Source of the DNA: JAFGLZ01 sp964390905 | GTDB lineage: Bacteria; Planctomycetota; Phycisphaerae; UBA1845; JAFGLZ01 | DNA length: 64,000 bases | Assembly (NCBI GenBank): GCA_964390905.1 | Contig: CAYMLO010000032.1 | Location: 8,535 to 72,534, forward strand | Direction of reading: 5' to 3' | Shown here: positions 18,353-26,825 of the stretch, in pieces | Layout of the letters: each line of letters begins with the position of its first letter | Numbering within the stretch: the stretch's first letter is position 1 | Made by a program: the position numbers and the translations under genes | Notes under the pieces: model-generated | Told to the model about the DNA's origin: nothing | The model's input: only the letters and a program-made list of their open reading frames with translations | Databases searched by the model: none

Positions 18353-19789
18353 TCAGCCGCCCCGGCCCTTCCCTGTCGCCCGGCTTGCTCTGCGAGACCT
18401 GAACCACTCGAGAAGCAGGGACACCCCAGCACCACCGTACAGCGCGATGAAGGGCGCCAGAGGCACCCGAAATCGAGCATTGCTCTCGGGCCCCGATGAT
18501 AATACCAGCAGGTACAGGGCCATGCCCACCATCAGCACGTGCGGTGCGAGATTGCCCCTTCTCCGTCGCGCGATCCACCACAGACAGTACACCCCCCCGG
18601 CATACGACAGGAACAGCCCCGTCGCTTCGAACCCGAAGGTCGCGGCATACGCCGGATCGGCCAGGAGCGTTCGGAGCCTCCCCAGAACCGTGTCGACCCC
18701 CGCGGCCGCGTGGAGGTCCCCACTCCGGTCCGGGCCGGTCGCCTCGACGCCCAGGTATGCCAGAACCCCCCGTGACGCCGGATGAAACAGGACCCACGCC
18801 ATGCCCCGTCCAACGTCCTTCGCGAACAGGACAGGATGCTCCCTGACGATCCCCCATCCCTCGTCCCCGCAGGCCTCAAACGCCGAAGCCGGCGCCGTAT
18901 AGGGATCGTCCAAAGGATGCCGCTTCATCAGCTTCCCCTGCGCCTGCCTGAATGAGATCCCCTCCAGGTGAGCCACGATGCCGGCAGCCCGGTAGCACAG
19001 GGCGTTGTAGTTCCCGATCTGGCTGTATCCGGCACTTCCGGAGACGCGGTGGTTTCGGATCTGCCATCCCCCGACCAGGACGAGAGAAGGCAGCGCCGTC
19101 AGCGCAACGATCGAAAGAACCCGCCTGCGCCCCCAACGTGCGGACCATCCGTGCAAGAGCCACCCAACGACAACGGGAACGACGAGGTAGTAGGTGATCG
19201 GGCGAACGAGGGTGGCCAGCGCAAGGAACAGCCCGGACACGAAGGCCCATCGGCGCTGGTTCGGCTGGCGAAGGGCCACAAACGCACCCGCGCCGGCCGA
19301 GGTCACCAGTAGCAACGCAAAGAGCGTCTCGGTCAGGACCAGCTGCGAACTCAGGAACGTGGCCGGGTCGACCGACAGAAGCAGCGCCGACAGGAAGGCA
19401 GCGGAAGATCCCCACAGCGCGTAGGACACGTGGTACAACACCACGATGGACAACGCGCTGAAGATTACCTGCACGGCGATCACCGCGACGTGGGCCTCCC
19501 CGAACACGAGGTAGACCAGCGCAATGAAGGCGGGATACCCGGGCGTGCGGACGATCATCGGGACGTCCGGCGTGTCCGGCCCGGCCGCCAGGCGACCGGT
19601 CTCCAACAGGGAGCGGGCAGGGGACGTGTAGCTGGCTGAATCGGGCATCAAGCAGCGAGACGGGGCTTCGGAGTGGACAAACAGCAAGGCCCCCAGCCTG
19701 ACAAGCAGAACCCACCCAACAAGGATGGCCAGCAGGCCCCGGTGTTTCCCCACAGGACGTGCGGCGGCAATCGTCGCGTCATCTGCCAT
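18353..19789 (-). CDS. ArnT/PMT-type polytopic membrane glycosyltransferase (GT-C fold)
   Basis: 478 residues with about ten hydrophobic segments. The first loop has PDSASYTSPARSLLETGR, where GT39/GT83 enzymes carry an acidic residue needed for catalysis. WRAFVSG-like and ALATLVRPITYYLVVP segments and NARFRVPLAPFIALYGG near the end match the family. Such enzymes take a sugar from a polyprenyl-phosphate donor and place it on a lipid, glycan or protein outside the inner membrane. The start ATG 19789 begins MADDATIAA. It lies between a GT2 gene and a UDP-xylose synthase gene on the same strand, which matches the ArnC-ArnT-ArnA logic of polyprenyl-linked pentose transfer. Confidence 0.75.
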   Translation of the reverse strand: MADDATIAAARPVGKHRGLLAILVGWVLLVRLGALLFVHSEAPSRCLMPDSASYTSPARSLLETGRLAAGPDTPDVPMIVRTPGYPAFIALVYLVFGEAHVAVIAVQVIFSALSIVVLYHVSYALWGSSAAFLSALLLSVDPATFLSSQLVLTETLFALLLVTSAGAGAFVALRQPNQRRWAFVSGLFLALATLVRPITYYLVVPVVVGWLLHGWSARWGRRRVLSIVALTALPSLVLVGGWQIRNHRVSGSAGYSQIGNYNALCYRAAGIVAHLEGISFRQAQGKLMKRHPLDDPYTAPASAFEACGDEGWGIVREHPVLFAKDVGRGMAWVLFHPASRGVLAYLGVEATGPDRSGDLHAAAGVDTVLGRLRTLLADPAYAATFGFEATGLFLSYAGGVYCLWWIARRRRGNLAPHVLMVGMALYLLVLSSGPESNARFRVPLAPFIALYGGAGVSLLLEWFRSRRASRATGKGRGG

Positions 19790-19857
19790 GGCGTGATGGC
19801 ACCGGCACACGGCGAACCAGGGCAACGACGTCAGGGGAACCGACCCGTCCCGGACGC

Positions 19858-20559
<702 letters not shown>

Positions 20560-20591
20560 GAGTTCTCCCTGACACGAGGCCCGAATCGCAA

Positions 20592-20619
20592 AGCCTACGG
20601 ACTGACCGGCCTCTGTCAA
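20592..20619 (-). promoter_or_regulatory. Candidate sigma70-like promoter for the GT2 operon
   Basis: On the minus strand TTGACA (20619-20614), a 16-nt spacer and TAGGCT (20597-20592), about 30 nt before the ATG at 20559. The -35 is perfect and the -10 moderate. Confidence 0.4.
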
Positions 20620-20719
20620 CTCCTATTGACTTTCCAGCGCCACGGGGCAACATACCACCGGACGTCTACTTCGAGATGCCGTCGCGCGCCCCGCTCGATC
20701 GGATGGAGATCGGCGACGC

Positions 20720-21739
20720 ATGGCGCCGGAACAGGAGACCATGGCTCGGACGACGGCCACAACCAGGGCCCGGCCCGTACTCCGCGTGCTGCTGAGCTGC
20801 ATCGGACGGCGCGTTGAGTTGGCCCAGACGTTCCGCACCGCAGCCAGGCGACTGGCGATCGGCCTGGAGCTGCACGGAACCGACGTCAGTCCAACGGCGC
20901 CGGGCATTCACTGCGTCGACCTGCCCCACCAGGTCGTCCCCATCTCCCGTCGCCGCTACATCGCCGACCTGCTCGAGCTCGTCGAGCAGTCGCAAATCGA
21001 TCTGCTCGTGCCGACGATCGACACGGAGCTGCCGAAGCTGGCCGCTGCGCGAGACCGATTCAAGCGGTACGGGTGCACTGTGCTGATCTCGTCGACGGAC
21101 GTGATCGCCATCGGACGTGACAAGCTGCAGACCTTCGAGGCGCTCCGTTCGGCCGACATCGACACGCCCACGACCTGGCCCGCCGCGGAGGCCCTGAGGC
21201 GGAGGCGACATCGGTTCCCCTATCAGGTCAAGCCTCGTCACGGCTCGGCGGGGTTGGGCAACTACCGCGTGGACGACCTGGAGGCCCTGCGGTTCTGGGC
21301 GAAGCGCGTGCCCGACGCCGTGGTACAGGAGTTCGTCCCGGGCGACGAGTTCACGCTCGACGTCTACGCCGGCCTGGACGGTCGCGTGCAATGCGTCGTC
21401 CCGCGACAGCGGCTGGAGGTCCGCAGCGGCGAGGTCCAGAAGGCCCGCGTCGTCAAGGACCCGCGACTCATCGAGACCGGCAAGCGCGTCGTGGCGTCGA
21501 TCGACGGATGCATCGGCGTCATCACGGTACAGTGCATCCGCACGCCGCAAGGGCGGATTCGCGTGATCGAGATCAACCCCCGGTTCGGGGGGGGCGTGCC
21601 GCTGGCCATTCACGCCGGCGCGGACTTTCCCCGCTGGCTGATGGGGGGTCTCCTCGGCCGACGGTGCCGCATCGTCCTGGACGGGTACCGCGACGGGGTC
21701 TACATGCTTCGATATGATCAGTCCGTGTTCCTCGAATGA
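20720..21739 (+). CDS. ATP-grasp ligase, carbamoyl-phosphate-synthase-like
   Basis: 339 residues. The N-terminal preATP-grasp domain has VLLSCIGRRVELAQTF and DLLVPTIDTELPKLA. The ATP-grasp region holds FPYQVKPRHGSAGLGNYRV (phosphate loop), VQEFVPGDEFTLDVYA and the metal-binding VIEINPRFGGGVPLAI. It belongs to the stand-alone carbamoyl-phosphate synthase large-chain-like group, which joins a carboxylate to an amine or similar nucleophile using ATP. The substrate is unknown. The ATG at 20741, directly after AGGAG, is a possible alternative start. It is divergent from the GT2 operon, so a surface-polymer role is possible but unproven. Confidence 0.7.
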   Translation: MAPEQETMARTTATTRARPVLRVLLSCIGRRVELAQTFRTAARRLAIGLELHGTDVSPTAPGIHCVDLPHQVVPISRRRYIADLLELVEQSQIDLLVPTIDTELPKLAAARDRFKRYGCTVLISSTDVIAIGRDKLQTFEALRSADIDTPTTWPAAEALRRRRHRFPYQVKPRHGSAGLGNYRVDDLEALRFWAKRVPDAVVQEFVPGDEFTLDVYAGLDGRVQCVVPRQRLEVRSGEVQKARVVKDPRLIETGKRVVASIDGCIGVITVQCIRTPQGRIRVIEINPRFGGGVPLAIHAGADFPRWLMGGLLGRRCRIVLDGYRDGVYMLRYDQSVFLE

Positions 21740-21947
21740 CAAACCGCGCCCGGACCGAAGCGGGCGCCGGCGCGCCCTTTGGGCGGAATAGGGCTTGCAG
21801 GCAGTCGGGGATACTGCGACGATGCGATTCGAGGCGTGCGGTGCGTCGGCGCTGCCGACGGCCGTGCCCGGCGGGTCCCAGCGCGACCCGCGGCGGAGGC
21901 GGGATGGAACTCCGTACCTGGATGACAGACGAAACAAGGAGGACGAC

Positions 21948-22412
21948 ATGATGACCGACAACCCACCCGAAACGCCATCGAGTCAGGGGCCAGCCCAGGC
22001 CGGAACGGGCCAGCCGACGGCGATCCGACTGGAACTCGACCCCTCGGGCACGGAGGCCAGCTACGCCAACATGTGCGCCGTGACGCCCATGCCCCTCGAG
22101 GTCATCCTGGACTTCGTGCTGATGACGGGCCCCCCGGAGCGTCAACGGGGATCCATCAAGGTCAACGACCGCGTCGTGCTGAACTACTACTCGGCCAAGC
22201 AGCTCATGCTCGCGCTGCGCCGCGCGGTGGAGCGGTACGAGTCGATGTACGGCGTGCTGGAGTTGGATCCCCGGAAGCGGCTAACCCCCTCGGCGCGGGA
22301 GATGCTCGTGCAACAAGGCGGACCTCAGCCCGATAACGCCCCAGGCGAGGCGACCGTGACGGGGTCCGATAACCCCGACCCGGACGAAAGCGGCGGAAAG
22401 ACAATACACTAA
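21948..22412 (+). CDS. DUF3467 family protein
   Basis: 154 residues. The central SYANMCAVTPMPLEVILDF followed by VNDRVVLNYYSAKQLMLAL is the DUF3467 signature, a small family of unknown function whose members look like regulatory subunits. The N-terminus and the C-terminus (GSDNPDPDESGGK) are low complexity. An excellent AAGGAGG site (21936-21942) sits 5 nt before ATG 21948; the second ATG at 21951 is possible. It stands alone between an ATP-grasp gene and a TPR gene on the same strand. The 208 nt upstream hold no feature I recognise. Confidence 0.7.
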   Translation: MMTDNPPETPSSQGPAQAGTGQPTAIRLELDPSGTEASYANMCAVTPMPLEVILDFVLMTGPPERQRGSIKVNDRVVLNYYSAKQLMLALRRAVERYESMYGVLELDPRKRLTPSAREMLVQQGGPQPDNAPGEATVTGSDNPDPDESGGKTIH

Positions 22413-22413
22413 C

Positions 22414-22443
22414 TTGACGGACCCGCCAGCCAAATCGTAGGTT
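22414..22443 (+). promoter_or_regulatory. Weak candidate promoter for the TPR gene
   Basis: TTGACG (22414-22419), an 18-nt spacer and TAGGTT (22438-22443), immediately after the DUF3467 stop and 64 nt before the TPR protein start. Confidence 0.3.
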
Positions 22444-22506
22444 CCATCTGGCAGCGTGCCCGTAGTGCGCAGGCGCTGCGCAGGCCGTGCCGGATGGCAA
22501 TCTGCG

Positions 22507-23940
22507 ATGAACGTTTCATCTGTCCAGTCTTCGCTCGGGACCCTCACAGGCACATGGTCTACCGGGACATCGAGCGGCTCTGCCTTGACAGACACCTCGG
22601 CTGGCGTCTATCAACCCTCCTCCTCCTCATCCGGCAACAGCTACACGGCGAACAGCTACAACCACCTGGCATCTATGGCGTCCAGCCTGCTGGTGCTCCA
22701 GACAGGCAGCGTGAGCCTCACCCAGACCACCACGAGCGTGGCGTTGGCCTTCGCCTCCCAGCGGCAAGCGGACGCAGACACCGAGGCCCTCGGTTTGGCC
22801 GTCGACGCGCTGGACGCCGGCAACACGGCCGAGGCCCGTCAGATCGCCCAGGACCTGCTCGGGGAGGACGGTCAGAACGCCTCGGCCGCTCACATCCTCG
22901 GACGCACCTACCTGGCCGAAGAGGACTACGACCAGGCCGAGAAGTACTTCGCCCGAGCCGCCACGTTGGCACCCAGCAGCAATCGCTTCGCGAGCGACCT
23001 CGACAACGTCAAGCTGCTCAAGGGGTCGGACGACGAAGTACTGGAAGCGGCGGCCCGCCTCATCGGGGATCCCGAGCGGCAGTCTGACGGCATCCGCCTG
23101 TTGGCGCACCTGTCCGATCGTAGTCCGAACAACGCACGCGCCCACATGATGCTTGGAGATGCGCTGATGGACCAGGGCTGGGCAGCGCAAGCCGTGTCCT
23201 CGTACCGAAACGCGCTGCTCGCCGCCGAGGGGTCAGATCTGGACCTCCTGGTGGGGCGGTTCGGTGATCTGGCCGAGCAGGTCCCCGATGCCGCCGTGAC
23301 GCACTCCCTGTTGGGTCAGGGCCTGCAGAAGCAAGACCGTTTCGCCGAGGCGCTGACCGAGCTGAGATGGGCGGCCCAAATCGCGCCCACCAACGAGTCC
23401 CACAAACAGGCCGTCGGCTGGCTGCTCGGCGACATGGGCAATGAGGCGCTTGAGGAGGGACGTGCCTCAGACGCGATCCGCTACTACGAGGAGGCCGTCG
23501 AGCTCGACGGGTCGGCCGACACGCTGAAGTCCGGTCTGTCGCGGTCCCACATGGAGATGTCGAAGTGGTGGCAGTCGCGTGGGCTGGACAACAAGGCCTT
23601 CATCGAACTGAACACGGCAAAGCAACTCCTTCCGTCAACCGACGAGGACCTCACCAAGGACCTTTCACAAGCCTTCCACCTGCTGGGCAGCCAGTATCGC
23701 CATGCCGGCGAGCTCGACTGGGCCATCAGCTGCTTCAAGCGGTCCTACAACCTCGACCCAACCAATCTCACCTACCGGATGAACCTGGCGCAGGCCTACG
23801 ACGCAAGGGGAACCGAGCACTTCGACGCCGGCGATTACGAGGAAGCCGAGGCCCAGTATCAGCTGGCCGTCGACCTGTACCCCGGCAACGAGAACTACCA
23901 GGCACGCCTCCAGGCCGCACAGGACGCGCAGGAGGAATAG
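22507..23940 (+). CDS. Tetratricopeptide-repeat protein with Ser/Thr-rich N-terminus
   Basis: 477 residues. The first 60 are almost only Ser, Thr, Gly and Ala (SSLGTLTGTWSTGTSSGS), without a signal peptide. From about residue 80 to the end there are TPR units, for example HILGRTYLAEEDYDQAEKYF, HMMLGDALMDQGWAAQAVSS, LLGQGLQKQDRFAEAL, AIRYYEEAVELDG and LGSQYRHAGELDWAISCFK. TPRs form a scaffold for protein partners; the partner is unknown. The low-complexity head resembles linker or surface-exported sequence. ATG 22507 is chosen because the upstream in-frame residues are Arg/Cys-rich and unlike coding sequence. Confidence 0.75.
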   Translation: MNVSSVQSSLGTLTGTWSTGTSSGSALTDTSAGVYQPSSSSSGNSYTANSYNHLASMASSLLVLQTGSVSLTQTTTSVALAFASQRQADADTEALGLAVDALDAGNTAEARQIAQDLLGEDGQNASAAHILGRTYLAEEDYDQAEKYFARAATLAPSSNRFASDLDNVKLLKGSDDEVLEAAARLIGDPERQSDGIRLLAHLSDRSPNNARAHMMLGDALMDQGWAAQAVSSYRNALLAAEGSDLDLLVGRFGDLAEQVPDAAVTHSLLGQGLQKQDRFAEALTELRWAAQIAPTNESHKQAVGWLLGDMGNEALEEGRASDAIRYYEEAVELDGSADTLKSGLSRSHMEMSKWWQSRGLDNKAFIELNTAKQLLPSTDEDLTKDLSQAFHLLGSQYRHAGELDWAISCFKRSYNLDPTNLTYRMNLAQAYDARGTEHFDAGDYEEAEAQYQLAVDLYPGNENYQARLQAAQDAQEE

Positions 23941-24274
23941 GCCCTTCTCTCGCAACCATGGCGGCCGGGGAACCGGGACCGCTATCCCCTGGACTTCCGC
24001 TGGACGCCCGGGGGCCGGCGTGGTATGGATGTCCCGCTGGTAAGGGCGCGAGTGGAGATCGGAGCGGGCCCGTCGCAGCAAGAAGCACGGTTGACCATGC
24101 CCCCCTCCACAGATCCCAGCGAGCGGAATCACCACGCGGGGGTCCTGCCTCGGCGGATCACGCCCGCGCGTCACAAGGGATGGGGATGGCAGATGTGGCC
24201 CGCCCGCCCGTCACTGTATGACGCGTTCGCTTGCGACACCTCGCCGGTTCATGCCGGCGTATGGGAGGCCCATC
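23941..24274. other. Intergenic region, nothing recognised
   Basis: 334 nt between the TPR gene and the LOG gene. I find no convincing reading frame, tRNA, terminator with a U tract or consensus promoter. A GGGAGG ribosome site for the LOG gene closes the region. Confidence 0.5.
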
Positions 24275-25057
24275 ATGGCGCAGAGTGAACCGATCTTCCG
24301 CAGTGCGGCCGAGGAGACCTGGCGGGTCTTCCGGATCATGGCGGAGTTCGTCGAGGGGTTTGAGGAGATGGCTGAGGTCGGCCCGGCGGCGTCGGTCTTC
24401 GGGTCGGCCAGGACCAAACCCAACCAGGAGCACTACAAGCTGGCAGAGCGGATGGGGGCGGCCTTGGTGCGGGGGGGCTTCGCGGTCATGACCGGCGCCG
24501 GCCCCGGGATCATGGAGGCCGCCAACAAGGGCGCGCTCGAGGCCAACGGCATGAGCGTCGGGCTGAACATCTCGCTGCCGATGGAGCAGGAGATCAATCC
24601 TTACGTCACCCACGCGCTCAACTTCCACTACTTCTTCTGCCGCAAGGTCATGTTCGTCAAATACTCGCTGGCGGTCGTCTGTTTTCCGGGCGGGTTCGGG
24701 ACGATGGACGAGTTCTTCGAGTCCATGACGCTGATGCAGACCGAAAAGACGGGACGCTTCCCCGTCGTGCTGATGGGGTCGCGGTTCTGGAACCCGCTGA
24801 TTGACTGGATGAAGAAGGTCTTGCTGGACGACTACGGGAACATCTCCCCGGAGGACATGGAGATGTTCGAGCTGACCGACGACCCGGATCACGCCGTGGA
24901 GTACATCCGCCGGACGCTCAAGGAACAGGGCATCGAGCCCCCGACAAGGCCTGCCTCGGAACCCCCCCGGAGACCCGCGTCCTCCGAGATCTCGGCGGAA
25001 GGAACCCGGTTCGGTCAGCCCCCGGTGACCTGGCCCGTGCGGCACAGCGGTCGATAA
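24275..25057 (+). CDS. LOG-family nucleotide phosphoribohydrolase
   Basis: 260 residues. The LOG signature PGGFGTMDE is at 138-146, preceded by VMTGAGPGIMEAANKGA. These enzymes cut the N-glycosidic bond of nucleoside 5'-monophosphates, releasing ribose 5-phosphate and a base (cytokinins in plants; purine and pyrimidine NMPs for bacterial PpnN). The protein is near the size of the short bacterial TIGR00730 type with an added Pro/Arg-rich C-terminal tail (about 225-260). GGGAGG lies 6 nt before ATG 24275. It stands alone and convergent to the Clp N-domain gene. A base-salvage role is the most likely. Confidence 0.8.
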   Translation: MAQSEPIFRSAAEETWRVFRIMAEFVEGFEEMAEVGPAASVFGSARTKPNQEHYKLAERMGAALVRGGFAVMTGAGPGIMEAANKGALEANGMSVGLNISLPMEQEINPYVTHALNFHYFFCRKVMFVKYSLAVVCFPGGFGTMDEFFESMTLMQTEKTGRFPVVLMGSRFWNPLIDWMKKVLLDDYGNISPEDMEMFELTDDPDHAVEYIRRTLKEQGIEPPTRPASEPPRRPASSEISAEGTRFGQPPVTWPVRHSGR

Positions 25058-25111
25058 GCGCCGATTGACTCGAGGGCAGCGGGAGGTCGTCCACCGGTCG
25101 ACTGGACAGGC

Positions 25112-25561
25112 TCAACGGGACTTCTTCTTGACCCGCTTGCCGATCTCCTTCTGGGCAAGGCTCAAGGTAATCCCCAGATCGGACAGCGCCGTCTCGGCCA
25201 CGCTCCCTTTCTCGGTGAGCAGGCCGAGGAACAGGTGCACGACCTGGATCTCCTTACTGCCGAGCTTGGCGGCCTCGGTAATGGCCCCCGACATGACGTT
25301 GCGGAAGTGCGGCGTGCCGGGCAGGCGCCCAAACACCCACGTGTCCTCCAGCGACTCCTTGATCAGCCGATCGATGACCTCCTTGAGCTTGACCTCATCG
25401 ATGCCATGCGCGTCGAGGAAGTCAGACGCCGGCCCCGTTCCCTCGCGGGCGATCGCCATCAGTAGGTGCTCGGTGCCCACGTACTCCTGCTCATACTCGT
25501 GGGCGATCCGGTTGGCCAACCGGATCACTTTCTCGCAGCGCTTTGAGAGTTTTGGATGCAT
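25112..25561 (-). CDS. Stand-alone Clp N-terminal (R) domain protein
   Basis: 149 residues containing only the double Clp repeat of ClpA/ClpC. The first repeat has VIRLANRIAHEYEQEYVGTE and HLLMAIAREGTG, the second HFRNVMSGAITEAAKLGS and VVHLFLGLLTEKGSVAETAL. No ATPase domain follows. Such short proteins may act as substrate adaptors or decoys for Clp proteases, as plant ClpT does. The tail is basic (GKRVKKKSR). Its first 71 nt overlap the 3' end of the membrane protein gene upstream on the same strand. No clpC or clpP is in the window. Confidence 0.8.
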   Translation of the reverse strand: MHPKLSKRCEKVIRLANRIAHEYEQEYVGTEHLLMAIAREGTGPASDFLDAHGIDEVKLKEVIDRLIKESLEDTWVFGRLPGTPHFRNVMSGAITEAAKLGSKEIQVVHLFLGLLTEKGSVAETALSDLGITLSLAQKEIGKRVKKKSR

Positions 25562-26471
25562 GGTCCGTCCGTTTCGCTAACCCTTCTCGACATGCCGGCG
25601 GCCACGGATGGGCGGCGGCTTCCGCGATTCCAGGGGCATGATCAGCACTGGATGACTGTCCCTGGGCGGGCTGACTTGTCGGCGTCTCCGGCCCCACCCG
25701 TGAGCTGATGTACTTATAACCCAAACTCAACAACGCCACAACCACCGAGGCCACCAGCGTGATCTTGATGATCCGCAGCCGGTTGGCCACCTCGCGATCG
25801 CGCCACTCGGCCAGGCGATCGTCGATCTGATCCATCTTCTGGTCGATGCGACGCTCGATCTCGTCGAGCTTTTCGGCGATGTAGTCGTCGGCGACATTCC
25901 GGAGCCGGCCCGCCAACCCACGGACCACGCCGTGGCTCTCCACTTCCTCTCGCAGTCTCGGTTCGCGGGGCGTGGGGTCTTCAGGCAGGAATTGATACTC
26001 CTCTTGGTCCGGCGATCTGCCCTCGATCGCCCGCTCGATGGCCCAACCCATCGCCCGACGGCGCCCACGCCGCAGCGCCCCCCAGACGCCCGCGCGCTTC
26101 TTGAGCTTCGCGATGATGTCGGCGTCGGGGTGGTCGTCAGCCACGTCGATGTCGCGCAACCGGGCGAGCGCGACGAGGCCCGGGTGGCTCAACCCATCGA
26201 AGCGCATCTGGTCGATGCTAGCGATCAGCTTGGCCAGGTGCTCCTTGCTGGCCGACCGCCGCACTGGCATCCGTGCCCAGACGACGATATCGAGCATGGC
26301 CTGGCGGTCGAGCCCGAGTAGGAGCTCCCGCCGGTCCCGGACCCGGCGGAGCAAGTCCGCCCGTGCGATGCGTTTGGGCGGATCCAAACCCAACTCGGTT
26401 GCGTAGGTCTTAAGCGCATCGGTAGACAGGGCGGCCAGGCCCTTCTCTGATGTCTGGTCGTCCTTGGCCAT
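25491..26471 (-). CDS. SAP-like domain membrane protein
   Basis: 326 residues, family not named. The N-terminus (ALSTDALKTYATELGLDPPKR, then RADLLRRVRDRRELLLGLDR) looks like a SAP/Rho-N-type helix-extended-helix pair that is repeated near residues 60-95. A charged region follows. A predicted amphipathic/coiled segment (EIERRIDQKMDQIDDRLAEW) precedes one membrane helix (IIKITLVASVVVALLSLGY) and a Ser/Gln-rich tail. It forms an operon with the small two-helix protein at 26476-26736 (4-nt gap) and overlaps the Clp N-domain gene by 71 nt. The last about 24 residues lie in that overlap. If SAP-like, the cytoplasmic part might bind nucleic acid near the membrane; that is inference. Confidence 0.55.
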   Translation of the reverse strand: MAKDDQTSEKGLAALSTDALKTYATELGLDPPKRIARADLLRRVRDRRELLLGLDRQAMLDIVVWARMPVRRSASKEHLAKLIASIDQMRFDGLSHPGLVALARLRDIDVADDHPDADIIAKLKKRAGVWGALRRGRRRAMGWAIERAIEGRSPDQEEYQFLPEDPTPREPRLREEVESHGVVRGLAGRLRNVADDYIAEKLDEIERRIDQKMDQIDDRLAEWRDREVANRLRIIKITLVASVVVALLSLGYKYISSRVGPETPTSQPAQGQSSSADHAPGIAEAAAHPWPPACREGLAKRTDHASKTLKALRESDPVGQPDRPRV

Positions 26472-26475
26472 GCGC

Positions 26476-26736
26476 TCACACGTAACGATGGATCCAACTG
26501 ATGGCCGCGAGCAACCCCGCCAGCACGGCGATCTGTGCCAACTCGAGCGTGAACCGATGCACACGCAATCGGAGGACCTGCACGAACGCGTAATGCCGCA
26601 TCAGGACCATCGATCGGCCTTCTGACCAGAGGAACCCGTACCAGCCCCACAACGACTGGCCCAGGCGAACGATCGTGTAAATCGTGCAGACGGCCACGAG
26701 AATCCATCGCCAGAAGTAAAACAGATCGAAAGCCAT
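26476..26736 (-). CDS. Small two-helix membrane protein
   Basis: 86 residues, MAFDLFYFWRWILVAV onwards. Two hydrophobic helices (WILVAVCTIYTIVRL and LAQIAVLAGLLAAISWI) flank a polar, Arg-containing middle (RSMVLMRHYAFVQVLRLRVHR). The family is not recognised. The stop is 4 nt before the start of the SAP-like membrane protein, so the two are translated together and may form a complex. ATG 26736 is chosen; the in-frame extension to 26805 is Gly/Ser-rich. Confidence 0.6.
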   Translation of the reverse strand: MAFDLFYFWRWILVAVCTIYTIVRLGQSLWGWYGFLWSEGRSMVLMRHYAFVQVLRLRVHRFTLELAQIAVLAGLLAAISWIHRYV

Positions 26737-26825
26737 CGCACGCGTCTCGGACTGAAGCCCGATGAGGGAGCCGGATCCGATTCCGGAGGCCCCGTCACCG
26801 GCCATTGTATGCCCGGCGGATCAGG

